From Aliivibrio sifiae (GTDB taxonomy: Bacteria > Pseudomonadota > Gammaproteobacteria > Enterobacterales > Vibrionaceae), in contig NZ_MSCO01000001.1 in assembly GCF_002954705.1 (NCBI RefSeq), forward strand, positions 1,094,994-1,137,884: a DNA stretch of 42,891 bases. Reading direction: 5' to 3'. The notes under the pieces were generated by a model that made no database searches, was not told where the DNA came from, and saw only the letters and a program-made list of their open reading frames with translations. The position numbers and the translations under genes were made by a program. Shown one piece after another: positions 16,529 to 26,040 of the stretch (positions are counted from its first letter, which is position 1; every line of letters starts with the position of its first letter).

Positions 16529-17431
16529 ATGAAAATTGATTTAACTACATTAGTAACAGAAAGCCGTAATCAAGCCAGTGAGCAAATTGATGTGTTATCA
16601 ACCGTTGATATGTTGACTGTGATTAATAAAGAAGATCAAAAAGTGGCGTTAGCGGTTGAAGTTATTTTGCCTCAAATCGCGGAAGTGGTTGATGCAATTG
16701 CAGCGGCCTTTCAATCTGGTGGGCGTTTGATTTATACCGGTGCAGGCACATCTGGTCGTTTGGGTATTTTAGATGCGAGTGAATGTCCTCCAACTTATGG
16801 CTCTAATCCTGATTTGGTTGTTGGCTTAATTGCTGGCGGTCACAAAGCCATTTTAAAGGCAGTAGAAAATGCAGAAGATAACCGTGAACTCGGTGCTTCA
16901 GATTTACAAGATCTAGGCCTTAATGAGAAAGACGTATTAGTAGGTATCGCAGCGAGTGGTCGTACACCTTACGTTCTTGGTGCAATGGAATACGCGAAAT
17001 CAGTTGGGGCGACAGTTGCAGCATTAAGCTGTAATCCAAATAGCCCAATGACAGAGCTTGCCGATATTAACATGACCCCAGTGGTTGGCCCTGAAGTGGT
17101 GACGGGTTCTTCTCGTATGAAGGCAGGAACCGCACAAAAGTTAGTGTTAAATATGCTAACAACAGGTGCGATGATCCGTACAGGTAAAGTATTTGGTAAC
17201 TTAATGGTTGATGTAGAAGCAACCAACGCAAAATTAGTACAGAGACAAAAAAATATTGTAATTGAAGCGACGGGCTGTGCAGAAGAAGAAGCCTCTACTG
17301 CGTTATCTCAATGTAATAATCACTGTAAAACCGCAATTCTTATGGTGTTGTCAGGACTAGACGCAAAAAGCGCGACAGAAAAACTAGCGCAACATAATGG
17401 ATTTATTCGCGACGCTCTCGCTAACAGCTAA
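16529..17431 (+). CDS. murQ: N-acetylmuramic acid 6-phosphate etherase
   Basis: MurQ removes the D-lactyl ether of MurNAc 6-phosphate, giving GlcNAc 6-phosphate and D-lactate in the cytoplasm. The 300-residue protein has the usual length and the SIS-fold signatures: [23 protein letters not shown] at about 69-91, with Glu85 matching the catalytic Glu83 of E. coli, then the GLIAGG loop, AASGRTPYV, and [17 protein letters not shown] with the second catalytic region, followed by a helical CUE-like C terminus. It is the first gene after the divergent promoter region, 53 bp ahead of murP. The product GlcNAc 6-phosphate would feed into the NagA/NagB route, which is not in this window. Confidence 0.96.
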   Translation: MKIDLTTLVTESRNQASEQIDVLSTVDMLTVINKEDQKVALAVEVILPQIAEVVDAIAAAFQSGGRLIYTGAGTSGRLGILDASECPPTYGSNPDLVVGLIAGGHKAILKAVENAEDNRELGASDLQDLGLNEKDVLVGIAASGRTPYVLGAMEYAKSVGATVAALSCNPNSPMTELADINMTPVVGPEVVTGSSRMKAGTAQKLVLNMLTTGAMIRTGKVFGNLMVDVEATNAKLVQRQKNIVIEATGCAEEEASTALSQCNNHCKTAILMVLSGLDAKSATEKLAQHNGFIRDALANS

Positions 17432-17484
17432 TCAGACTGGGCAGATCTTCGTGGTCTGCCGCAGCATCTAGAAAGGAAAATGGC

Positions 17485-18939
17485 ATGGCCAAGATAACAA
17501 CATCAATGATACAAGAGATCTTAAATGCAATCGGTGGCAAAAATAATGTCATCAAATGCGGAAACTGTATGACACGTCTACGCTTAACGCTACATGATGA
17601 CAGTCTTGCCAATCGAGATACTATCAAACGTATTTCAGGCGTAATGGGTTTAGTTGAAAGTGACGATCAATTTCAAATCGTTTTAGGTCCAGGTAAAGCA
17701 CAAACTGCCGCTGAAATGATGAACGAGATGATGGAAGGGGATGAAGAAACTTCTGCGCCTATTACTGCTGAAAATAAAAACTTAAAAGATGTAGCTTCTG
17801 AACATAAACAGAAGATGAAAAAGAAACAAACCAGTGCGACTCAGCGATTTTTAAGTAAGTTCGCGACCATTTTTACCCCGTTAATTCCGGGTTTCATTGC
17901 TGCTGGTCTGTTGTTAGGTTTTGCGACACTGTTAGATCAAGTCTATGTAATGGGTAGTGAGTCACCAAATGCTAATTTGGTTGATTTGATCCTCTACATG
18001 AAAGTGTTTAGTAAAGGCTTATTTAGCTTTCTTAGTATCTTGATTGGTTACAACGCACAGCAAGCTTTTGGTGGTTCTGGTGTGAACGGGGCGATTTTAG
18101 CATCATTGTTTGTATTGGGTTATAACCCAGAAGCAACGACAGGCATTTATTCTGGTATGACGGATTTCTTTGGCCATGGTATCGACCCTAGAGGAAATAT
18201 CATTGGAGTATTAATCGCTGCCATTATTGGTGCAGGTGTTGAGAACAAAGTACGTCAATACATGCCTGATAACCTAGATATGATCTTAACGTCGGTTGTT
18301 ACGCTGTTGATTATGGGTGCGGTTACCTTTGTTGTGATCATGCCACTAGGCGGTGTGTTATTCCAAGGTATGTCTTGGTTGTTCATTAACTTGAATGGTA
18401 ATCCATTTGGTAGTGCAATTTTAGCGGGTCTGTTTTTAATCTCGGTAATGTTTGGTATTCACCAAGGTTTTGTTCCTGTGTATTTTGCTTTAATGGATGC
18501 ACAAGGGTTTAACTCATTGTTCCCAATCCTAGCAATGGCAGGTGCTGGTCAAGTTGGAGCATCATTGGCTCTTTATGCTAAAGCGGGTAAAGATGCGTTA
18601 TTGCGTACTCAAGTTAAAGGCGCGATTATTCCCGGCTTCTTAGGTATAGGTGAACCATTAATTTATGGTGTGACATTACCAAGAGTTAAGCCATTTATTA
18701 CGGCATGTATTGGTGGCTCAGCTGGGGGCTTCTTTATTGGATTAGTGTCGTACATGGGATTACCTGTTGGTTTGAATACGGTATTTGGTCCATCAGGTAT
18801 TGTGGCTTTACCTCTAATGACATCAAGTGCAGGTATATTCGCCGGTATGATGGTGTTTGCTGCTGGTCTTGTGATTGCTTACGCTGTTGGTTTTATTGCA
18901 ACGTGGTTCTTTGGTACAAAAAATGTAGATTTAAGCTAA
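17485..18939 (+). CDS. murP: PTS MurNAc transporter, EIIBC
   Basis: This PTS enzyme imports and phosphorylates MurNAc at the inner membrane. The 484-residue protein has an EIIB domain (1-90), with the phosphorylated Cys28 in [13 protein letters not shown] charged linker (about 90-122) follows, then an EIIC domain with about ten membrane spans, including [24 protein letters not shown] and the conserved [22 protein letters not shown] near 377-397. No EIIA domain is present, as in E. coli MurP, so it must borrow EIIA-Glc (Crr). Identification as MurP rather than a GlcNAc or sucrose permease rests on murQ being next to it. The ATG is preceded by AGAAAGGAAAATGGC. A strong terminator follows. Confidence 0.92.
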   Translation: MAKITTSMIQEILNAIGGKNNVIKCGNCMTRLRLTLHDDSLANRDTIKRISGVMGLVESDDQFQIVLGPGKAQTAAEMMNEMMEGDEETSAPITAENKNLKDVASEHKQKMKKKQTSATQRFLSKFATIFTPLIPGFIAAGLLLGFATLLDQVYVMGSESPNANLVDLILYMKVFSKGLFSFLSILIGYNAQQAFGGSGVNGAILASLFVLGYNPEATTGIYSGMTDFFGHGIDPRGNIIGVLIAAIIGAGVENKVRQYMPDNLDMILTSVVTLLIMGAVTFVVIMPLGGVLFQGMSWLFINLNGNPFGSAILAGLFLISVMFGIHQGFVPVYFALMDAQGFNSLFPILAMAGAGQVGASLALYAKAGKDALLRTQVKGAIIPGFLGIGEPLIYGVTLPRVKPFITACIGGSAGGFFIGLVSYMGLPVGLNTVFGPSGIVALPLMTSSAGIFAGMMVFAAGLVIAYAVGFIATWFFGTKNVDLS

Positions 18940-18988
18940 ACTTATTAAGTTAATTCATTAAATTAAGTACTTTCCCCTATAAGTACGT

Positions 18989-19024
18989 AAAGACCTTTCT
19001 GGTACCACAGAGAGGTCTTTTTTT
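18989..19024 (+). terminator. Terminator of murQ-murP
   Basis: AAAGACCTTTCT (18989-19000) pairs with AGAGAGGTCTTT (19009-19020) with one wobble pair, and a T run continues to 19024. It lies 50 bases after the murP stop. Confidence 0.88.
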
Positions 19025-19029
19025 GTTTT

Positions 19030-19071
19030 TTGTCTTGTCCTAAATGTGTAAACACATTTAGGACAAGACAA
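19030..19071. repeat. Perfect 20-bp inverted repeat with 2-nt spacer
   Basis: Bases 19030-19049 are the exact reverse complement of 19052-19071, with AA between, giving a 42-base near-cruciform around TGTGTAAACACA. It lies between two ordinary terminators but lacks a T run of its own. The arms are long and mismatch-free for an intergenic site. It could be an additional processing hairpin, a repeat family member, or paired ends left by a small mobile element. I cannot decide from one copy. Confidence 0.85.
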
Positions 19072-19084
19072 TGTATTAAAGATG

Positions 19085-19115
19085 AAAAGCCAATGAGAAA
19101 TTATTGGCTTTTTTA
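19085..19115. terminator. Terminator hairpin upstream of yaeQ
   Basis: AAAAGCCAAT (19085-19094) pairs with ATTGGCTTTT (19103-19112), with TT following. With the preceding two hairpins it makes three consecutive stem-loops between murP and yaeQ. Confidence 0.7.
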
Positions 19116-19177
19116 TGCCTAGCTAACCAACAAGAATCGCGTACAATGCTTGCAATTCTCAATAGTTAGGAAAGCCA

Positions 19178-19717
19178 GTGGCTATCAAACCAACCATCTA
19201 TAAATTTCGTGTTGCTCTAACGGACATGAACCGTGACCATTATGATTCAGTAAACTTAACCATCGCTCAGCATCCTTCAGAAAATGTAGAGCGTATGATG
19301 GCTCGAGTATTAGCATTTTGTTTGAATGCAGAAGAGCGCTTAACATTTACTAAGGGATTATCAGCGGTTGATGAACCCGATATTTGGGTTCGTGAATACG
19401 ATGACACTATCTCATTGTGGATTGATGCTGGTGAGCCAGATCCTGAGCGTATGAAAAAAGCCTCACGTCAATCTAAAGTGACTAAAGTGTATAGTTTTAA
19501 CTCAAAATCGGATGTGTGGTGGAAACAAAATCAAAGCAAATTTAGACAATACCCAGTTGATGTTGTTCGTTTTGATTGGGAGCAGATACAAGAGTTTTCT
19601 ACATTCTTAGAAAGAACAATGGAATTCTCAGTGATGATTACTGGTGATTCGGCGTTTATTTCTACAGTGAAAGGTGATTGTGAAGTGACATGGGAAACAT
19701 TGCAATCTGTTGACTAA
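19178..19717 (+). CDS. yaeQ: YaeQ family protein
   Basis: The 179-residue protein matches YaeQ throughout: KPTIYKFRVALTDMNRDHYDS at the start, SENVERMMARVLAFCLNAEE, DEPDIWVREYDDTISLWIDAGEPDPERMKKASR, and the VVRFDWEQIQEF region. The structure of this family is a variant of the PD-(D/E)xK nuclease fold, with the acidic core around DEPDIW and the WIDAGEPD strand; its activity is not settled, despite early links to RfaH-type haemolysin expression. The start codon is GTG with AGGAAA about 7 bases before. It is probably transcribed alone, with terminators on both sides. Confidence 0.94.
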   Translation: MAIKPTIYKFRVALTDMNRDHYDSVNLTIAQHPSENVERMMARVLAFCLNAEERLTFTKGLSAVDEPDIWVREYDDTISLWIDAGEPDPERMKKASRQSKVTKVYSFNSKSDVWWKQNQSKFRQYPVDVVRFDWEQIQEFSTFLERTMEFSVMITGDSAFISTVKGDCEVTWETLQSVD

Positions 19718-19772
19718 TATAGAAAGGGTAAAGAGTGTAATACTGCTATTTCCTTTTTAAAATCTAGTTCAT

Positions 19773-19810
19773 AATGCCTTCTGTTATAACCATAGCAGAA
19801 GGCATTTTTT
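19773..19810 (+). terminator. Terminator of yaeQ abutting the next gene
   Basis: AATGCCTTCTG (19773-19783) pairs perfectly with CAGAAGGCATT (19796-19806), extendable inward, and is followed by T6 ending at 19810. The next possible ATG starts at 19811, directly after the T run, so the TSUP gene must start its transcript inside or upstream of the hairpin, or depend on readthrough. Confidence 0.88.
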
Positions 19811-19825
19811 ATGGAGTTTACTTTA

Positions 19826-20539
19826 ATGGATTTTGGTTTGTTATTTGCGATAATCTTGATTTTCATTGGCTCATTTATACAAAGTGCGATTGGCTTTGGT
19901 TTGGCGATTGTAACCGCTCCTTTATTATTTCTAATCTCTCCTAATTATGTTCCTGGACCTATTGTTATTGTTGGGTTATTTCTTTCCATTATTAATGCTT
20001 ATAAATATAAAGCGAATGTCTCTTTTCGTGGTTTAGGTTATGCTTTTTTAGGTAGAATTCCGGGGTCGGTATGTGGTGGTTTTTTACTTTATTATGTTGA
20101 CTCAAAACTCTTGTCACTTTGGATTGGGGTTGTTGTATTACTTGCCGTTGCGGTGAGCTTATTGTCATTTCGTATTGAACCGAATAACTCAAGAATGACG
20201 GTTGCCGGGTTCTTTTCAGGTTTGTTTGGGACAAGCTCTGGTATTGGTGGCCCTCCAATGGCGTTATTATTACAGCATCAAGAGGCTAACCTGATTCGAG
20301 CTAATTTGTCGGCGTTTTTTGTTGTGAGTAGTGTTGTCTCATTAGCGATTCAAGTGCCTGCTGGGTACATGAGTCTGAATCACCTGTATCTTACTCTACC
20401 ATTACTTCCCGCTTCGTTTATTGGCTATTTAGTGGCAATGAAAGTGGTCGACAAAATCGACAAAGATACGATAAGAAAAGTATCTCTAGTGATGTGTTCG
20501 ATCTCTGGTATTGCTGCGATTTTATTGGCGCTAACATAA
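19826..20539 (+). CDS. TSUP (TauE/SafE) family membrane exporter
   Basis: This is an inner-membrane protein of the TauE/SafE family, which moves sulfite, sulfoacetate or other small anions. It has about eight hydrophobic segments and the two family repeats: FIGSFIQSAIGFGLAIVTAPLL near residues 13-34 and FFSGLFGTSSGIGGPPMALLLQHQ near 133-156. I prefer the ATG at 19826 (237 residues), because GGAG lies 9 bases before it; an ATG 15 bases earlier touches the preceding terminator. It converges with a LysR gene with a gap of only 10 bp. The substrate is unknown and the LysR may or may not control it. Confidence 0.9.
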   Translation: MDFGLLFAIILIFIGSFIQSAIGFGLAIVTAPLLFLISPNYVPGPIVIVGLFLSIINAYKYKANVSFRGLGYAFLGRIPGSVCGGFLLYYVDSKLLSLWIGVVVLLAVAVSLLSFRIEPNNSRMTVAGFFSGLFGTSSGIGGPPMALLLQHQEANLIRANLSAFFVVSSVVSLAIQVPAGYMSLNHLYLTLPLLPASFIGYLVAMKVVDKIDKDTIRKVSLVMCSISGIAAILLALT

Positions 20540-20549
20540 GGGTTAATCA

Positions 20550-21467
20550 TTAAGACAACATTGATTTCTGACTTTGCCAATATGAGGATGATTTCATGCT
20601 CTCCGTTAGGAAATCAATGAATGCTCTCTGCAAGGGAGTAACTTGTTTTCGAGTTGCGTAAATAGCATAAACACTCAAGGTTTTTGGCTGCCACTCTGGT
20701 AATAATTGAATTAACTCTCCACGTTCAATTAAAGGTTGAACCGTCGGGAATGGTTGCTGGCTGATCCCATTGCCACGCAGTGTTGCAGAAAGTAAGATTT
20801 CAGAGAGATTTGCACTAATATTGCCTTGAATCGGAACGGACTCTGCTCCGTTTGGACCATCAAATACCCACGCAGAACGTCCAAAATAAGTATAAGAAAG
20901 GCAGTTATGCTGACTCAACTCTTGTACATTTTGAGGGACTTGGTGTTTTTCTAGGTATTTTGGTGAGGCACAAATGACAGATCTGCATTCACCTAATCGT
21001 TTAGCGACGACATTGGGTTCTAAATCATTCGTAATACGAATAGCCAAATCAATTCGAGATTCAACGATATTTACAGATTCATCAGTAGAAAGAATATCAA
21101 CGGATGTTTCTGGCCACATTGTGACAAAACCATCGATAATATCAATTAGAAAACTGTCTATTAATGAATAGCTTGCTGTGATTCGGAGCTGGCCTTTTAG
21201 CTGTACTGTATTTTGGTTTCTAATTCCGTCCAAAGTGCCAGCCAATGCGAGTAGATTACGTGCTGCTTCAAGAGTTTCCTCTCCAGGGGTGGTTAAGCTC
21301 AGGCTTCTGGTTGTTCGATGAAGTAATCTTACGTCCATCCAACTCTCTAATTCAGCTAAATAACGTGACACTTTTGCCCGTGACATACCAAGATGCTCAG
21401 CCGCTGAGCTTAGGCTCTTCTGTTCAACAATAGTGACAAAAACATGTAATGCGGTCAGCCTATCCAT
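20550..21467 (-). CDS. LysR-family transcriptional regulator
   Basis: This 305-residue LysR protein has a helix-turn-helix at 1-60 (LTALHVFVTIVEQKSLSSAAEHLGMSRAKVSRYLAELE) with the RTTRSLSLTTPGEE wing. An effector domain from 90 to 295 contains the RLGECRSVICASPKYL segment of the CrgA/DsdC-like subgroup. It is divergent from the MBL-fold gene (145 bp between starts) and convergent with the TSUP gene. By the usual LysR rule the divergent MBL-fold gene is the more likely target. Confidence 0.93.
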   Translation of the reverse strand: MDRLTALHVFVTIVEQKSLSSAAEHLGMSRAKVSRYLAELESWMDVRLLHRTTRSLSLTTPGEETLEAARNLLALAGTLDGIRNQNTVQLKGQLRITASYSLIDSFLIDIIDGFVTMWPETSVDILSTDESVNIVESRIDLAIRITNDLEPNVVAKRLGECRSVICASPKYLEKHQVPQNVQELSQHNCLSYTYFGRSAWVFDGPNGAESVPIQGNISANLSEILLSATLRGNGISQQPFPTVQPLIERGELIQLLPEWQPKTLSVYAIYATRKQVTPLQRAFIDFLTESMKSSSYWQSQKSMLS

Positions 21468-21612
21468 AACAACCTACTCAATATTTATATGTTCGAAAAA
21501 TGAAACAGTGAAAGTCAGATTATCGGGTATTTCAACGAAATACAATCTAATAACATGGTCTTTTAACAGCGACATATTTATTAAAATAATCTTAATTATA
21601 CGTAGGTAATTT

Positions 21613-22470
21613 ATGACTAAACTTTCTGCTATCACTTTAACGAGTACTTTTTTATTGATGAGCTATGCCTCGGCAGCTGATTTGCAATTGTCACCGTATA
21701 ACCCAGGTAAAGAGGGGGTTTTTCCAACTACATCGGTTCTTGTTAGTGGAGAAAAGAATGCAATTTTATTCGATGCACAATTCAGTACTAACGATGGCTT
21801 CGCGTTAGTCAATAAGATTAAAGATCAGGATAAAAAGCTCAGTATGATTTATATCAGTGGTGGCGATCCAGATTATTACTTTGGACTACAACCGCTAGTA
21901 AAAGCATTTCCCGACGTAAAAGTAGTCGCAAGTGAATCTGTTGTTGAGCACATTAAGCAGACAATGGACATGAAATTGGCGTATTGGGGACCAATTTTAG
22001 GTGATGGTGCGCCAGCAGAGATTATCGTGCCAGAGGTATTAAACGATACAACGCTGATGCTTGATGGTAAAAAGATAGAAGTGAAAGAGATAAACACACA
22101 CCAAGCTTATTTGTGGGTACCATCAGCGAAGGCTGTGTTTGGTGGTGTATCGGTTTCTTCTGGAATGCACGTTTGGACAGCAGATTCACAAACAAAAGAA
22201 GCAAGAAATGAGTGGTCACAATCATTAGAGAGAATGATGGCATTAGAGCCGGAGGTAGTTATTCCGGGGCACTATCTTGGAGATATACCGAAAAAGACTG
22301 AGGCCGTTTCGTTTACGCTTAACTATTTAAAACACTTTGAAGAGGCGTTATCTCAATCAAATAAATCTAAAAATGTCATTAAAACAATGAAAGGTCATTA
22401 CCCATTGTTAGCTGGTGAAGAGGATTTGTCATTAAGCGCGAAAGTAAATACAGGTGAGATGGAATGGTAA
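21613..22470 (+). CDS. Secreted MBL-fold protein with degenerate zinc motif
   Basis: The 285-residue protein has a signal peptide (1-22, ending YASAA) and a metallo-beta-lactamase fold of the large COG0491 type. The zinc motif HxHxDH/HxDxDH should lie at 83-88 but reads G-G-D-P-D-Y in ISGGDPDYYFGL; the first and last ligands are gone. The later bridging Asp region also reads FGGVSVSSG where a GD is usual, whereas His163 and the PGH motif near 246 remain. It may bind one metal, use other ligands, or be a non-enzymatic relative. It is divergent from a LysR gene and 147 bp upstream of the arylamine N-acetyltransferase gene. True beta-lactamase activity is unlikely. Confidence 0.82.
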   Translation: MTKLSAITLTSTFLLMSYASAADLQLSPYNPGKEGVFPTTSVLVSGEKNAILFDAQFSTNDGFALVNKIKDQDKKLSMIYISGGDPDYYFGLQPLVKAFPDVKVVASESVVEHIKQTMDMKLAYWGPILGDGAPAEIIVPEVLNDTTLMLDGKKIEVKEINTHQAYLWVPSAKAVFGGVSVSSGMHVWTADSQTKEARNEWSQSLERMMALEPEVVIPGHYLGDIPKKTEAVSFTLNYLKHFEEALSQSNKSKNVIKTMKGHYPLLAGEEDLSLSAKVNTGEMEW

Positions 22471-22538
22471 TTTGAATGATATTTTTAGGGATTTATGATG
22501 CTATTTCATATTTATGATATTTAACGTAAAAAAGGCTT

Positions 22539-22560
22539 TACCTAAAGTTAGCTTTAGGTA
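22539..22560. repeat. 22-bp palindrome upstream of the NAT gene
   Basis: TACCTAAAG-TTAG-CTTTAGGTA is a perfect 9-bp inverted repeat with a 4-nt spacer, about 58 bases before the next ATG. It lacks a T run. It may be an operator or a weak hairpin end for the MBL-fold transcript. Confidence 0.5.
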
Positions 22561-22617
22561 TTAAGCTTGATTTCAAGTTTTGAATAATCACATTTAAATA
22601 TGAAATAAGGTCATTGT

Positions 22618-23409
22618 ATGAACCCAGAAAAACTAACGGCATACTTCAATCGAATAGGCTTTGTCGGTGAGACGGCAATAACTGAAGAGATCCTGAAAAA
22701 GATTCATCGTGCCCAGCATCGACATATTCCGTTTGAAAATATTGATGTAATCGACGGTAAAACCATTCTTTTATCGGACGACGCGATATACGACAAACTT
22801 GTTGTAAACAAACGAGGAGGCTATTGTCATGAGGTGAACGGTTTACTTCACACAGTGTTGAATATATTAGGCTTTGAAGTAAGAGCGTTGCTGGGCCGAG
22901 TTCATTTATCAGAAACACCGACAGGGCGTGGACATCGCGTTACATTAGCCGTTATTAATAATCAACACTGGTTGGTAGACGCGGGTTTTGGTCTTTTTAC
23001 ACCAAGGTCGCCATTACCTATTGTTTTTTATAAAGAACTGACGACGGACCTTCAGTGTTTCCGTTTTGTTCGTGATGAACGTTATGGTGTGATGCTGCAA
23101 ATTAAAGATGAAGGTGAGTGGAAAAATACCTACAGTTTTGATATAGAGCATGTGTGCATGGGGGATTTAGAGTATGCAAATCACTATTCTTCAACTCATC
23201 CGAACTCTGTTTTTACGTCAAAATTAGTTATTGTTTTAGCGACTGAAGTCGGCAGTAATGTAATGGTAAATCAACAGTTGAAAATCAGAGTAGGCGATAC
23301 GATTAAAGAAACGATTCTTGACGATGAGCAGGCGTATTTTTCAGCATTGAAAGAATACTTTGGTTTAAAGCCTAATATATCTTATCAAAAAGTTGAGCAG
23401 TATTTTTAG
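22618..23409 (+). CDS. Arylamine N-acetyltransferase
   Basis: The enzyme transfers an acetyl group from acetyl-CoA to arylamines, hydrazines or related acceptors through a Cys thioester. The 263-residue protein has the family Cys-His-Asp triad: Cys70 in RGGYCHEVN, His106 in GRGHRVTL, and Asp121 in LVDAGFG. The N-terminal HIPFENIDV (36-44) is also typical. It is cytoplasmic, without a signal. The motif after the Cys is HEVN instead of the common FELN, so acceptor binding may differ. AAGG lies about 10 bases before the ATG. It may be transcribed together with the MBL-fold gene, though a palindrome separates them. Confidence 0.92.
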   Translation: MNPEKLTAYFNRIGFVGETAITEEILKKIHRAQHRHIPFENIDVIDGKTILLSDDAIYDKLVVNKRGGYCHEVNGLLHTVLNILGFEVRALLGRVHLSETPTGRGHRVTLAVINNQHWLVDAGFGLFTPRSPLPIVFYKELTTDLQCFRFVRDERYGVMLQIKDEGEWKNTYSFDIEHVCMGDLEYANHYSSTHPNSVFTSKLVIVLATEVGSNVMVNQQLKIRVGDTIKETILDDEQAYFSALKEYFGLKPNISYQKVEQYF

Positions 23410-23522
23410 GCTAACTCTAATCATATTTGAGTTGGAGGTAGCTATGTTTATTCTGTTATGTTTTTTATAGCACCTTGAACCATATTCTGATCAAAAGATT
23501 GATAATATGTGGATGAATAAGC

Positions 23523-23553
23523 AAAAAACCGCTCTTAGATTGAGCGGTTTTTT
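23523..23553. terminator. Bidirectional terminator between NAT and BCCT genes
   Basis: AAAAAACCGCTC (23523-23534) pairs perfectly with GAGCGGTTTTTT (23542-23553) around a 7-nt loop. It serves both convergent genes. Confidence 0.9.
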
Positions 23554-23613
23554 GTATTTAGTGTTCGAGTTAATATCTGCGTATTTACAGGAAATATTAA
23601 CTACAAAACTAGG

Positions 23614-25566
23614 TTAATTTGGCGAGTTCAGCCTTGTTTTAATCGCCGATTTAACATCTTCATTTGCTTGTAAAGTTTCTTCTTCGATCTTTTGGCGCAT
23701 CAATGCATCAAAAGAAACACGGGCTTCTTGAGCAAGCTCAGACGCGGCTAGTTTTGCTTCTTTAGCTGTCATTGAGTCATCCGTTAATTGACGTAACTTC
23801 TCAATGATCTCATCAGGCGCATCGCCTAAATCAACGCTTGATTCTCCACGTGCTAATGCCTCTTTACGTAATTGTTTTTTCAGCATCCAAATTGCGTCGT
23901 TTGCTTCACGTTCTAGATCTGCCGCTTCAATTGCGTTATCACGTAGTTGTTCAAAGCGAGCCAATGCTTGGCCTTCTTTGCTCCAAGGGTCAACATCTGG
24001 TAAATCAGAGATATTGATTACTGGATCCACATAATTATCTTGGTGAGATAAGTCTAGCATTGCCGCTTTAACACCAGAGATCATTAGCATTACAGCGATA
24101 ACCAATAGCGGTAAACCACCAACAATTGCTGCTGTTTGTAATGTAGCCAAACCACCCATAAACATTAATGCTGATGGCATAAATGATAGAGTGAAAGCCC
24201 AGAACAGACGGTTCCAACGCATTGGGTCTTCAGTCACGTTCGTTTGTACTACTGAGGCTAAAATATAAGAGATAGAGTCAAACGTGGTCGCGGTGAAAAT
24301 CACACATAACAAGGTAAACAAAGCAATGACGAAAGTACTAAACGGCAGTGTTTCTAAAGTTGCGAAGATAGCACGAGTTGCGCCCTCAGAATTCAGAATT
24401 CCCACTACATCTAGCTCACCTGATAACTGCAGAGATAAACCGTAGTTACCTAGAATGATGAAGTACATTGAACAGCCTAAAGAGCCGAAGAATACCGCAC
24501 CAGAAACCATTTGCTTAATTGTTCTACCGCGTGAAATACGTGCAACGAATAGACCCATGCTTGGTGCAAATACTAACCACCATGCCCAGTAGAAGATCGT
24601 CCAATCTTGTGGGAAATGAGTATCCTCAAATGTGCCCATACCACCAAAAGGTTCAGCCCAAGTTGCCATCACAAAGAAATTAGACAACATACGACCGATT
24701 GAATCTAAGCCTGTTTCCAGCATAAAGATGGTAGGGCCACAAACTAATACAAACAGCAGTAAACCTAGCGCACCCCAGAAATTAATGTTACTTAAAATCT
24801 TAATGCCTTTGTCCATACCCATGTAAGATGAGTAAGCAAAGATAGCGGTACATACCATCAATACTAAAATCTGGCTGCCAGTTGTTGCCGGAATACCAAA
24901 TAAGTAGCTAATACCTTCGTTAATCAGTGGTGCTGCTAAACCTAAGGTTGTAGCCGCGCCGCCTAATAAACCAAAGATAAATAGTACATCAATGACTTTA
25001 CCTAGTTTACCAAAGCTGTTTGCTTCGCCAATAACAGGCATTAAAGCAGCAGATACTTTGAGTACAGGTTGTTTACGTACATAGAAGAAGTAAGCAATTG
25101 GAATTGCAGGGATCATATAGATACACCACGCAATTGGACCCCAGTGGAACAAGCCATAAGTTGCCGCCCAGCGTACCGCTTCTTCACTGCCTGCTTCTAG
25201 TTGAAACGGGGGATTTTGATAGTAGTATGCCCATTCAATCGTACCCCAGTATAAAATACTGGCACCGATACCGCCACAAAATAGCATTGCAGCCCAAGAC
25301 GCTAATGCAAATTCAGGTTTTTCATCTGGATCACCCAGCTTGATTTGACCGATATCAGAGAACACGATGTAAATCATGAAGAAAAATGCCGCTAAACCTA
25401 GAGCTAAATAAGCAAAGCCTAGTTTGTCGGTCATAAATGTTTTAGCTACGGCAATCCACTCAGCGCCTTCCGCTGGAAATACCAGTAAAGGAATAACAAC
25501 CGCACAAAGCAGTAATATTGCGCCGAAAAAAGTGGGTTTATCGATAAGCTCGAAGTGTTTTTTCAT
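23614..25566 (-). CDS. BCCT family transporter with long C-terminal tail
   Basis: This carrier of the betaine/choline/carnitine family has 650 residues and about 12 membrane spans up to residue ~510. The signature WTIFYWAWWLVFAPSMGLFVARISRGRT lies near 321-348, with the substrate Trp box. The glycine stretch that holds sodium in BetP (GMGIG) reads CGGIGASILYWGTIEW here, which suggests different coupling or substrate. The last ~130 residues are charged, Ala/Glu/Lys-rich and likely coiled coil, similar in placement to the regulatory tails of BetT and BetP. Likely solutes are choline, carnitine, betaine or DMSP. No bet or cai genes are adjacent. The 474-base region upstream holds its promoter. 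Confidence 0.92.
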   Translation of the reverse strand: MKKHFELIDKPTFFGAILLLCAVVIPLLVFPAEGAEWIAVAKTFMTDKLGFAYLALGLAAFFFMIYIVFSDIGQIKLGDPDEKPEFALASWAAMLFCGGIGASILYWGTIEWAYYYQNPPFQLEAGSEEAVRWAATYGLFHWGPIAWCIYMIPAIPIAYFFYVRKQPVLKVSAALMPVIGEANSFGKLGKVIDVLFIFGLLGGAATTLGLAAPLINEGISYLFGIPATTGSQILVLMVCTAIFAYSSYMGMDKGIKILSNINFWGALGLLLFVLVCGPTIFMLETGLDSIGRMLSNFFVMATWAEPFGGMGTFEDTHFPQDWTIFYWAWWLVFAPSMGLFVARISRGRTIKQMVSGAVFFGSLGCSMYFIILGNYGLSLQLSGELDVVGILNSEGATRAIFATLETLPFSTFVIALFTLLCVIFTATTFDSISYILASVVQTNVTEDPMRWNRLFWAFTLSFMPSALMFMGGLATLQTAAIVGGLPLLVIAVMLMISGVKAAMLDLSHQDNYVDPVINISDLPDVDPWSKEGQALARFEQLRDNAIEAADLEREANDAIWMLKKQLRKEALARGESSVDLGDAPDEIIEKLRQLTDDSMTAKEAKLAASELAQEARVSFDALMRQKIEEETLQANEDVKSAIKTRLNSPN

Positions 25567-25994
25567 TTTTATTGTCCGTAATAAAAACAGATTTAATTAA
25601 GTGCGCGCACCAATAATTCCCCGTGCTGAGGGGATCAGACGGGTTCAACTTAAATTAATAGAGTATAAATATTGTATGCGGACGGTTTTTTTGTGAGTAA
25701 TGTAATGCTCGAAAGTTATCCAGATCACCATTAATGTGGATTGAAGATAAAATAGTGCTAATTGGTTCATCTGTCGACAAACTTATTTCTTTAATGTGTC
25801 AGAAATGTGATAAAGGTACCATAAATATTTCAGCTAAAAATCAGCAGTTTAGTAAGCATTCTAAACGGACTAAAAATCGTAATGCATTTATTTAGATATG
25901 ACTTAATATTTTAGGTATTAATTTCAGGAATGTAAGCGTTTTTATTGGTTGGTGAAGAGTGTTATTTTTTGCGTAAACTTAATAGTGATCTAAA
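25567..25994. other. Non-coding region between BCCT and DUF1254 genes
   Basis: Between two same-strand genes I see no ORF with a ribosome binding site and no clear repeat. It should hold the promoter of the BCCT gene. TGTGATAAAGGTACC near 25808-25822 is only a CRP half site. Confidence 0.5.
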
Positions 25995-26026
25995 GAAAAA
26001 TTGGCTTTACTACCGAGTAAAGCCAA
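25995..26026 (-). terminator. Terminator of the DUF1254 gene
   Basis: TTGGCTTTAC (26001-26010) pairs perfectly with GTAAAGCCAA (26017-26026). On the minus strand the stem is followed by TTTTTCTTT, just after the DUF1254 stop. Confidence 0.8.
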
Positions 26027-26040
26027 ATTTATTATTTCAG

